Below are positions 1 to 6,432 of a stretch of DNA of 34,497 nt, one piece after another. The stretch is from Bacteroidales bacterium (GTDB lineage: Bacteria > Bacteroidota > Bacteroidia > Bacteroidales > UBA7960), in contig JAHYJD010000030.1 of NCBI GenBank assembly GCA_019429365.1, positions 1-34,497 of the forward strand. The letters run 5' to 3'. The notes under the pieces were generated by a model. The model was not told the origin of the DNA and searched no databases. It saw only the letters and a program-made list of their open reading frames with translations. A program made the position numbers and the translations under genes. Position 1 is the stretch's first letter; each line of letters begins with the position of its first letter.

Positions 1-383
1 AGAAGTTAGCCAAAGCCAATGTATTGCCTACTTCAATGATCGATATTTCTGATGGACTGGCATCTGAAGTTCTCCATTTGTGTAAAAATTCAGGCACTGG
101 CGCTGTTATATACGAAGAGCACATACCCATCGACCAGCGTGCTGCCGTGGTTGCCAACGAATTCGATATCGACCCCACCACCTGCGCCCTGAGCGGAGGA
201 GAGGATTACGAATTGTTGTTTACCATAAAACAGGATGATTACGAAAAGGTAAAGGAATTGGAGGACATTAGTATTATTGGTCATGTGGCCGATGCCTCGC
301 AAGGGGCCCACCTGGTTAGCACCTCCGGGCAGTGGATTGCCCTGACCGCCCAAGGCTGGGATGGCTTGAGAAGCAAGTCTTAG
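1..383 (+). CDS. thiL: Thiamine-monophosphate kinase, C-terminal part (5' end outside window)
   Basis: ThiL phosphorylates thiamine monophosphate to thiamine diphosphate with ATP in the cytoplasm, the last step of cofactor synthesis. The frame is open from base 3 to the stop at 381-383, so no start is present and about 126 codons (roughly the last third of a ~345-residue enzyme) are visible. The first visible residues contain SMIDISDGL, a ThiL/PurM-superfamily signature of the nucleotide/Mg site, and further on SGGEDYELLFT, the second typical ThiL motif. The carboxy end is intact. The ORF that begins at the TTG at 24 is only an internal part of this gene. No neighbouring thiamine gene is visible; downstream lies a palindromic repeat and then rnhA. 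Family assignment is firm from the two motifs; operon context is unknown. Confidence 0.93.
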   Translation, partial: KLAKANVLPTSMIDISDGLASEVLHLCKNSGTGAVIYEEHIPIDQRAAVVANEFDIDPTTCALSGGEDYELLFTIKQDDYEKVKELEDISIIGHVADASQGAHLVSTSGQWIALTAQGWDGLRSKS

Positions 384-469
384 GAGGTAGTTGGTAGCTG
401 CAGGAGGCAGGAAAAGGTGGAGAGCTCAGCAATCAGGGTCTGGAACATAGGCCTTCGTCCTGCGAAGCG

Positions 470-543
470 GGACCGGCTGTGAGTAGCCCCGGGTCGCACG
501 GCAAAGCTAGCACCCGGGGCAAAGGGGCTTTTGGCAGCGGTCC
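470..543. repeat. Nested palindromic REP-like element
   Basis: A GC-rich stretch in an otherwise AT-rich gap folds into nested stems. The inner stem is a perfect 9 bp pair (486-494 GCCCCGGGT with 512-520 ACCCGGGGC) around a 17-nt loop. The outer arms are 470-479 (GGACCGGCTG) and 535-543 (CAGCGGTCC), complementary with one base missing. A small CTTCG/CGAAG hairpin lies just upstream (453-466). This shape resembles REP/BIME-type intergenic elements, some of which are mobilised by REP-associated tyrosine transposases, but no transposase is in the window and the copy number cannot be seen. It could also act as a transcription barrier after thiL; it lacks a T-run directly after the outer stem, though TTTTTTT follows at 545. 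Confidence 0.55.
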
Positions 544-577
544 ATTTTTTTGAATTTCTGTTTTTATTGTGTTTAAG

Positions 578-1210
578 ATGGCGAAAAAGAAATACTATGT
601 GGTTTGGGCCGGGCACGAGACCGGAGTTTTCAGTAGCTGGGAAGCTTGCCGAAAAGCGGTGCATGGTTTCGAAGGCGCCCGGTATAAATCGTTCGAAGAC
701 TCTGAGCAGGCAAAGAAAGCCTTGAATGATAACCCTTTTAAACACATAGGAAAAAACGCCCCCGCTCCGCCTCCCGATCCCGAAAAGCTAAAGGCCGCCG
801 GCCTGCCTGTCGAAAACAGCATCTCGGTAGATGCGGCCTGCAACATGACCAACGGGCAAATGGAATACCAGGGCGTATACACGGCCAACAAGCAGCTGCT
901 TTTCAGACAGGGTCCCTTTGCAAAAGGATCAAACAATATAGGAGAGTTCCTGGCGCTGGTGCATGCCCTTGCCTGGTGCAAGAAAAAACGGCTTGATCTG
1001 CCAATTTACAGCGACTCGAAAACTGCCATTGCCTGGGTTAGAAACAAGCATGCCAAAACCAAGGTTGAGCAAAACAGACAGAACGATGAGCTATTCGATC
1101 TGATTGACCGTGCCGAAAAATGGCTGAAGGAAAACACCTGGACAAATAAAATACTGAAGTGGGAAACGGAAGTTTGGGGAGAAATACCGGCTGACTTCGG
1201 AAGAAAATAA
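578..1210 (+). CDS. rnhA: Ribonuclease H with N-terminal viroplasmin domain
   Basis: This cytoplasmic RNase H1-type enzyme would cleave the RNA strand of RNA:DNA hybrids. The first ~45 residues (KKYYVVWAGHETGVFSSW, then FEGARYKSF) form the caulimovirus-viroplasmin/RHBD hybrid-binding domain. The catalytic domain spans about residues 78-205 and shows the acidic core: Asp in ISVDAAC, Glu in IGEFLALVHAL, Asp in IYSDSKTAIAWV, and a C-terminal Asp in DLIDRAEKW. The first strand is the diverged SVDAAC form rather than the DGSCLGNPG type, as in many Bacteroidota copies. ATG at 578 is preferred over GTG at 569 because MAKKKYYVVW is the normal amino terminus and GTG adds only three residues. It is 210 aa, a complete length for the family. 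No Shine-Dalgarno is visible. It is separated from thiL by the palindrome, so it is probably transcribed separately. Confidence 0.92.
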   Translation: MAKKKYYVVWAGHETGVFSSWEACRKAVHGFEGARYKSFEDSEQAKKALNDNPFKHIGKNAPAPPPDPEKLKAAGLPVENSISVDAACNMTNGQMEYQGVYTANKQLLFRQGPFAKGSNNIGEFLALVHALAWCKKKRLDLPIYSDSKTAIAWVRNKHAKTKVEQNRQNDELFDLIDRAEKWLKENTWTNKILKWETEVWGEIPADFGRK

Positions 1211-1264
1211 AATTGAGGGCGGCCTGAAAACACGAAAGGACAGCCGCTTTGGCCGTCCTTTGCG

Positions 1265-1337
<73 letters not shown>

Positions 1338-1358
1338 ATTGTCGTTATTTTGACGCTG

Positions 1359-1366
1359 CAAATTTA
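1359..1366 (-). promoter_or_regulatory. -7 promoter element for tRNA-Phe
   Basis: The minus strand reads TAAATTTG here, an exact match to the Bacteroidota -7 consensus TAnnTTTG, 21 nt upstream of the tRNA 5' end. No matching TTG at -33 is visible, so this rests on the -7 box and its spacing only. Confidence 0.45.
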
Positions 1367-1588
1367 ATCAAACATTTTTAATTTGCGAGGGCTTTTTTTC
1401 AAAATGGCCATGGTATCATTATTTTTTCTACCTTTGTACCTCATTTCCAACGTACAATATTTTTTTCTGTTTGCACTTACAGATTGCCACCCCAAGATTG
1501 AGCTGCTATTTTTCCACCCTTTTTGCCCAAAAATTTATTCAGCCTTTAGTCCCTTATGGTTTTTTAACAAGAGCAACTGCTTTTTTTT

Positions 1589-1618
1589 TTGACAAAAACC
1601 TAAAAATTAGGATATTTG
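1589..1618 (+). promoter_or_regulatory. Candidate promoter of the outer-membrane/LptC operon
   Basis: TTTG with its last three bases at 1589-1591, a 19-nt spacer and GATATTTG at 1611-1618 match the Bacteroidota pattern TTG-N19-TAnnTTTG except for one base in the -7 box. The start of transcription would be near 1624, giving a 40-60 nt leader to the first gene. It is the best candidate in the gap, but it was found by eye only. Confidence 0.4.
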
Positions 1619-1665
1619 CAATCTGAAATTTTGTCCCTGAAGGACTAACAAACTCCACTGATATA

Positions 1666-2946
1666 ATGTATCAAACCCAAATGAACAGACGGTTCAGGTA
1701 TATCCTAAGCTTTTTTGCCCTAACCCTGCTTATCCTGCCTGCTGCCGCCCAGACGCGCATTACTTCCCCCTATTCGCGCTTTGGGGTGGGCGAACTGATG
1801 TTCAACCAGAATTTCCGCAATATGGGCATGGGTGGTATTGGCATTGGATTCCGGTCAAACCTTTCGGTAAACCAGCTTAATCCTGCCTCCTATTCCGCCG
1901 TTGACTCCACTTCCTTTGTTTTTGAAGCAACCGCATTTTCACATTTTTATCAGCAGCAAACCACTGCCCAAAGCCAGATTGGCAACTACACCTCCCTGGG
2001 CAATCTTTCCTTTGGTTTTCCGGTAAAGCGCTGGTGGGGTGTGGGTTTAGGCCTAAAGCCATTCAGCAACGTTGGATACAAGGTGCTCAACTCGGTGGTC
2101 GATGAACAGATTGGCACCATTAATTATTTATATGAAGGCGCAGGTGGCATAAACCAGGTTTTTATTGGCAATTCCTTTAAGCTTTTCAAGGGTTTTTCAG
2201 TTGGCGTGAATGCCTCTTACCTGTTTGGCAGTATTGACCGGCATGCCAGCGTGTCATCCGATTCAACCGGTTTCTTCCTGGCCAACCAGATTAAATCCAA
2301 CCAGGTGAGCGACTGGCACTTTGGCTTTGGCGCCCAATATGAGATGAAACTAGCCGAAAACCGTAACCTGACGTTTGGCGTCATTTATGGTCCGGCCACT
2401 TCTATCAACATCAAGCAAACAGAAACCATTCAGCGTATGTTGCCGGGTTTCACCAATTACGATACCATTAGTTTTTACGAAGGCGAAAAAGGCAGCCTTA
2501 ACCTTCCGGCATATTATGGGGCGGGTGTATTCGGGCGATTTAACAGCCAATGGGCCGGCGGGTTTGACTTCCAGATGCAAAACTGGGAAGAATACAAGAT
2601 TTTCGACACCCCCGGCAACCTGAACAACACTTACCAGTTTGCTTTTGGCTTGCAGCACAACCCCAACATACAAACCTTCTCCAACCTGTTCAGCCGCCTC
2701 GAATACCGCGCCGGGTTCCGCTACGGGCAAACCTACCTCAACCTCAACGATCAGGCTATAAATGAGTTTGGCATAAGTTTTGGTATTGGAATACCCATAA
2801 GGAGAACCTACAACGGCCTGAACATTGGTTTTGAATTTGGCCAGCGTGGAAACACCGAAAATGACCTGATTAAAGAGAATCTATACCGGATCAATATCGG
2901 CGTAAACATTTATGAACGCTGGTTTATGCGAAGGAGATTTTTCTAA
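1666..2946 (+). CDS. Outer membrane beta-barrel protein of the LptC-linked cassette (uncharacterised)
   Basis: This is a 426-aa secreted protein with a Sec signal peptide. The second ATG (1681, MNRRFRYILSFF...AAAQ) gives a more normal signal sequence and may be the true start; cleavage would follow the AAAQ region. The mature part opens with TSPYSRFGVGEL and GMGGIGIGFR, then many alternating aromatic/glycine strands (FGFGAQYEMK, GFRYGQTYLN, IGFEFGQRG), and ends in RWFMRRRFF with a terminal aromatic, as expected for an outer membrane barrel. The start resembles FadL/PorV-like Bacteroidota barrel proteins, but I cannot name a substrate. It is first in a run with a TPR protein (23 bp downstream), LptC, CNNM and PpiD. 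Linkage to LptC and PpiD suggests a part in outer membrane assembly or LPS export; that role is inferred. Confidence 0.82.
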   Translation: MYQTQMNRRFRYILSFFALTLLILPAAAQTRITSPYSRFGVGELMFNQNFRNMGMGGIGIGFRSNLSVNQLNPASYSAVDSTSFVFEATAFSHFYQQQTTAQSQIGNYTSLGNLSFGFPVKRWWGVGLGLKPFSNVGYKVLNSVVDEQIGTINYLYEGAGGINQVFIGNSFKLFKGFSVGVNASYLFGSIDRHASVSSDSTGFFLANQIKSNQVSDWHFGFGAQYEMKLAENRNLTFGVIYGPATSINIKQTETIQRMLPGFTNYDTISFYEGEKGSLNLPAYYGAGVFGRFNSQWAGGFDFQMQNWEEYKIFDTPGNLNNTYQFAFGLQHNPNIQTFSNLFSRLEYRAGFRYGQTYLNLNDQAINEFGISFGIGIPIRRTYNGLNIGFEFGQRGNTENDLIKENLYRINIGVNIYERWFMRRRFF

Positions 2947-2969
2947 AAACCAACAAAAACCACAATACA

Positions 2970-4406
2970 ATGAAAACGAATCAATATCTTATCATTACGG
3001 CGGCCCTGATTCTGTTTGGAGTGAGTAGCTGTTTTGCTGGCACCAAAACCAGCACTACCGAAGCTGCCAGCGTTTCGATGGAAGCCGCTTATGAAATGGG
3101 CGCACAGGAAGATGCAGCCTTTTCAGATGCATTCCTGGCAGACCTTCAGGATCAGCCCCGTTATGGCAACGACAGCGTTCGCTGTGTGATGAACTGGTCG
3201 CTTTATGCCGAGTATTACAAGCAGCGCAATTTCCCCATGGCTATTGAACCTTGGCGCTGGATGTTTTTTAACTGCCCCATCGCTACCCAAAACCTTTATA
3301 TTCATGGTGTTCAACTTGTGAAGTTTTTACATCAGAACGAAACCGACCCCATTAAAAGGGAAGCTTATGTGGATACCCTTATGATGGTTTACGACCAGCG
3401 TATTAAGTATTTTGGACGCGAAGGCTACGTGCTGGGCCGCAAGGTGGCCGACCTTTACGCTTACCGGCCCAATGCGGTGCAGGAGCACTACGACATTTCC
3501 GAAAGCTCTATCCAACTTGAAGGCAATGCCTCACAGGCCGATGTGCTGCTGATCAACTTCCAGGCCACCGTGCGCCTGGTGGAAGCAGGCCTCATGGAAG
3601 CAGGCAGTATAGTAGAAAGCTACGACAGGTCTATGGATTACATTGAATTTAGTCTGTTGAACAACCCCAAGGATTCCATTTACTTCAACCCTGCCAAAGC
3701 AAATATTGAATCCCTGTTTGAGCCTTATGCAAGTTGCGAAAACCTGGTGCGTATATACAAGCCACGTTTTGATGCCACACCAGAAGATCCTGAACTGCTT
3801 GACAAGATCACTTATATGCTGAATCGCTCGGGTTGTACAGACGAAGAGTTGTTTTTCCTTGCCACCCGCAACTACCACCGCTTGCGCCCCACTGCCCAGT
3901 CGGCATTCCTGATGGGCCGTATGGAAAACAACCAGCGCAATTTTGCCCAGGCGCTCGAGTACTACGAGCAGGCCATTGAACTGAGCGAAAACGGCAATGG
4001 ACCCGATAAGTTTACCACTTATATGCTCATGGCCGACATGGTATACCGCAACATGAATCGTATGTCGCAGGCTCGTACCTACGCCCTGAGGGCCAGTGAA
4101 ATCAGGCCCAACGACGGCCGCCCCTTCCTGCTCATTGGCGAAATGTATGCCGCCAGTGCCCGCAGTTGCGGAACCGATGAGATTTCGACCGGCGCTGTTT
4201 ACTGGGCAGCCGTCGACAAGTTTATCCGCGCGCGCAACGTTGACGACGACCAGCAGGTAACTGATCGTGCCAACCAACTTATTTCCACATTCTCGCAGTA
4301 TTTCCCAGGCAATGAAACCCTCTTCTTCCATGGCCTCGATGGCGGAAAATCGGTAAGGGTTGAATGCTGGATAAATGAAACAACCATTGCCAGGCCAAGA
4401 CCTTAA
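2970..4406 (+). CDS. Secreted TPR-repeat protein
   Basis: This 478-aa protein begins with a hydrophobic signal sequence (MKTNQYLIITAALILFGVSSCF) that contains a Cys at a possible lipobox (VSSC), so it may be a lipoprotein or a Sec-secreted periplasmic protein. The body is helical; clear tetratricopeptide-like repeats lie around residues 305-400 (SAFLMGRMENNQRNFAQALEYYEQAIEL, then TYMLMADMVYRNMNRMSQARTYALRASEI; quoted in parts), which usually mediate protein contacts. It sits 23 bp after the barrel gene and 9 bp before lptC, so it is very likely co-transcribed. A scaffold or assembly partner for the neighbouring barrel or the Lpt bridge is possible, but nothing in the sequence proves it. The long minus-strand ORF over its 3' half is a codon-bias shadow. 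Confidence 0.82.
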   Translation: MKTNQYLIITAALILFGVSSCFAGTKTSTTEAASVSMEAAYEMGAQEDAAFSDAFLADLQDQPRYGNDSVRCVMNWSLYAEYYKQRNFPMAIEPWRWMFFNCPIATQNLYIHGVQLVKFLHQNETDPIKREAYVDTLMMVYDQRIKYFGREGYVLGRKVADLYAYRPNAVQEHYDISESSIQLEGNASQADVLLINFQATVRLVEAGLMEAGSIVESYDRSMDYIEFSLLNNPKDSIYFNPAKANIESLFEPYASCENLVRIYKPRFDATPEDPELLDKITYMLNRSGCTDEELFFLATRNYHRLRPTAQSAFLMGRMENNQRNFAQALEYYEQAIELSENGNGPDKFTTYMLMADMVYRNMNRMSQARTYALRASEIRPNDGRPFLLIGEMYAASARSCGTDEISTGAVYWAAVDKFIRARNVDDDQQVTDRANQLISTFSQYFPGNETLFFHGLDGGKSVRVECWINETTIARPRP

Positions 4407-4415
4407 CACAAAAAA

Positions 4416-5036
4416 ATGGAAAACATTAGCGTTTCCCGTTTTAAAGTCATAAAAAACATTGCCATTCTTTTTGGAGTGGCAATGTTTTTTTCGTGCAAAG
4501 GCGATCTGGAAACCATACAGGCAATTACCAAAGTTGACGAATCGCCCATTGAAACCGGCTTTGGGGTTGAAATGATCTACAGTACCCATGCCAACATTCA
4601 ATTGATTATGAAGGCGCCTCGCATGGACCGCTATGCGGGCAACAAGAACTATCTTGAAATGCCTGAAGGCATCTCGGTGGTTTTTTATGACTCGCTGATG
4701 AATGTCACCTCCACCCTTACGGCCAACTACGCCATAAATTACCTGAACGACGATCTTTTTGAGGCCCGCAACGATGTGGTGGTGGTTAACGAAGCCAACG
4801 AAAAACTTAATACCGAACAACTGATCTGGGATCAAAAAAAAGGCATGATTTTTTCAGAAAAGTTTGTGAAAATCACCACCGAAGACGAAGTGCTTTTTGG
4901 CGACGGTATGGAATCAGATGAAAGATTTACCAACTGGGAGATAAAATATCCGCGTGGCACTTTCAGCGTGGAAACAGGATCGCAGGGAACCAGGGAAAGG
5001 CCTGCCGGAATTCAGGAGCCGTTTCCCCTTCAGTAA
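4416..5036 (+). CDS. lptC: LPS export periplasmic protein LptC
   Basis: LptC is the bitopic or lipid-anchored component of the LPS transport bridge; it passes lipopolysaccharide from LptBFG to LptA across the periplasm. This copy is 206 aa with an N-terminal hydrophobic segment ending in FFSCKGD, which may be a lipobox, so it could be a lipoprotein rather than a plain inner-membrane anchor. The rest is a beta-rich LptC/OstA-type fold with the typical progression: a PEGISVVFYDS strand, STLTANYAINY, DLFEARNDVVVVN, EKLNTEQLIWDQKKGMIFS and FGDGMESDERFTNW, close to other Bacteroidota LptC sequences. It follows the TPR gene by 9 bp. LptA, LptB, LptF and LptG are not in the window. Confidence 0.9.
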   Translation: MENISVSRFKVIKNIAILFGVAMFFSCKGDLETIQAITKVDESPIETGFGVEMIYSTHANIQLIMKAPRMDRYAGNKNYLEMPEGISVVFYDSLMNVTSTLTANYAINYLNDDLFEARNDVVVVNEANEKLNTEQLIWDQKKGMIFSEKFVKITTEDEVLFGDGMESDERFTNWEIKYPRGTFSVETGSQGTRERPAGIQEPFPLQ

Positions 5037-5051
5037 TATGCAGTTTTTTGG

Positions 5052-5059
5052 TACTTTTG
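5052..5059 (+). promoter_or_regulatory. Internal -7 promoter element before the CNNM gene
   Basis: TACTTTTG is an exact TAnnTTTG box inside the 45-bp gap between lptC and the next gene. Transcription would start near 5065, giving a leader of about 16 nt to the TTG start at 5082. No clear TTG at -33 is present, so it may supply secondary expression within the operon. Confidence 0.4.
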
Positions 5060-5081
5060 TCTATTAATCAAGCTTCCAGCA

Positions 5082-6350
5082 TTGAACAGCTATTCAATCA
5101 TTGTCGTCAGCCTGCTTCTCTCGGCCTTTTTCTCGGGCATGGAAATTGCCTTTGTTTCGGCCAACAAGCTCAAGGTAGAGGTGGACAAAAAAAGCGGCGG
5201 TTTTTCGGCCCGCTTGCTTTCGCGCTTCATTCACAGCGAGTCGAGGTTTATCTCGGCCATGCTGGTGGGCAATAATATTGCCCTGGTAGTTTACGGTATT
5301 TCCTTTGCCGCCCTGCTCGATCCCGTTTTTGCCCGCCTGTTGCCCGAGCCCTTTAACAGTGAGCTCAGCATTCTGCTGCTCCAAACCATTGTTTCTTCCC
5401 TGATCATTTTGATTTTTGCAGAATTTTTGCCAAAAACCCTGTTCCGAATTAATCCAAACAACTTCCTTTCGGTTTTCGCACTGCCCGTTTACATTATTTA
5501 TTACCTGCTTTACCCATTGGTGCTGATCACCATCGGTTTTTCGGAGTTTATCCTGCGCTTTTTTTTCAAAATGGACCTCAGCAACCGAAAGAAAGTGTTC
5601 GACATTGTGGATATGGATAACTTTCTCAGGGAGTTCAGTCAGGATCAGGAGAGTGAGTCTGATGGAAGTCGAGAAATACAGATTTTTAAAAATGCCATCG
5701 AGTTTCCCGACATTAAGGTGCGCGAGTGTATGATACCCCGTACCGAGGTGGTGGCCGTGGCCCAGGAAGAGAAAACAGATGATATTCGCTCTATTTTTTC
5801 GCAAACCGGCCTTTCAAAAATTCTGATCTACAGCGAATCGATCGACAATATTATTGGTTATGTGCACGCCTTCGACTTTTTCAAAAAGCCAAAAGACATA
5901 AAACCGATCATAAGACCCATTATGCTGGTTCCCGAAACCATGCACATCAACAAGCTGCTTAAGAACTTCATTCAGCAGCAAAAAAGCATTGCCGTTGTGG
6001 TTGACGAGTTTGGAGGCACATCTGGGATTATTACCATAGAAGACATTATTGAAGAAATATTTGGTGAAATAAACGACGAGTACGATGTAGGCAACCTGGT
6101 TGAAAAGAAAGTAAAAGAGAACGAATTTATTTTTTCTGCCCGCCTGGAAATTGACTACCTGAACGAACGCTACGGCCTTGACCTGCCAGACTCGGAAGAG
6201 TATGAAACCCTTGGCGGGATGATTTTGAACCATCTGGAAACCATTCCTGAAAAAGGGCAGGAATTGGAAACGGAAGGATTCTCATTCCGTATTATTCAGG
6301 TCAGCGAAAAACGAATTGAGCTGGTTCAGGTTAAAAAAAGCAGTATCTGA
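5082..6350 (+). CDS. CNNM/CorC (hemolysin C-like) transmembrane protein with CBS domains
   Basis: This is an integral inner-membrane protein of the CNNM/CorC family, whose members are linked to Mg2+/Co2+ transport and, in Bacteroidota, include the gliding-associated GldE. It is 422 aa: a DUF21/CNNM membrane domain at about residues 1-150 with four hydrophobic segments and the family motif AEFLPKTLFR; paired CBS domains at about 200-325 (MIPRTEVVAV, then VVVDEFGGTSGIITIEDI, in parts); and a CorC_HlyC C-terminal domain at about 340-417 (LEIDYLNERYGL...TLGGMI). The frame has a stop at 5034 and no upstream ATG, and the next ATG (codon 20) would cut the first membrane helix, so TTG at 5082 is the likely start. 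Its place between lptC and ppiD matches other Bacteroidota. The transported ion is not settled by the sequence. Confidence 0.9.
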   Translation: MNSYSIIVVSLLLSAFFSGMEIAFVSANKLKVEVDKKSGGFSARLLSRFIHSESRFISAMLVGNNIALVVYGISFAALLDPVFARLLPEPFNSELSILLLQTIVSSLIILIFAEFLPKTLFRINPNNFLSVFALPVYIIYYLLYPLVLITIGFSEFILRFFFKMDLSNRKKVFDIVDMDNFLREFSQDQESESDGSREIQIFKNAIEFPDIKVRECMIPRTEVVAVAQEEKTDDIRSIFSQTGLSKILIYSESIDNIIGYVHAFDFFKKPKDIKPIIRPIMLVPETMHINKLLKNFIQQQKSIAVVVDEFGGTSGIITIEDIIEEIFGEINDEYDVGNLVEKKVKENEFIFSARLEIDYLNERYGLDLPDSEEYETLGGMILNHLETIPEKGQELETEGFSFRIIQVSEKRIELVQVKKSSI

Positions 6351-6373
6351 CCACTAAATCAAAAAATTATAAG

Positions 6374-6402
6374 TTGTTAATTCAATTTCTGTTATACCTT
6401 TG
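6374..6402 (+). promoter_or_regulatory. Promoter of the PpiD-like chaperone gene
   Basis: TTG at 6374-6376, an 18-nt spacer and TACCTTTG at 6395-6402 form a near-perfect Bacteroidota promoter. Transcription would begin near 6408, about 25 nt before the ATG at 6433. It implies the chaperone gene can be expressed independently of the upstream lptC run. Confidence 0.7.
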
Positions 6403-6432
6403 CACTCTAATTTTTAAAATGGATTTATAGCT

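Larger units (their letters stand above)
1338..1665. other. Intergenic region between tRNA-Phe and the outer-membrane operon
   Basis: This 328-bp gap is very AT-rich with long T runs. It holds the minus-strand tRNA promoter, a plus-strand TACCTTTG box at 1429-1436 without an obvious -33 partner, and the better-placed promoter candidate at 1589-1618. The 69-codon ORF at 1383-1592 is Phe/Leu-rich from the T runs and is not credible as a gene. In several Bacteroidota the position directly upstream of the next gene is held by coaX; it is absent here. Confidence 0.5.

Noticed and set aside
1383-1592. 69-codon ORF between tRNA-Phe and the barrel gene
   Set aside because: Phe/Leu-rich translation of T runs, no start context, overlaps promoter-like boxes.
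3531-4835. Long minus-strand ORF (434 codons) over the TPR and lptC genes
   Set aside because: It is antisense to two well-supported genes, has no recognisable domain or signal, and its composition (His, Val, Phe rich) is what the complement of this codon usage produces.
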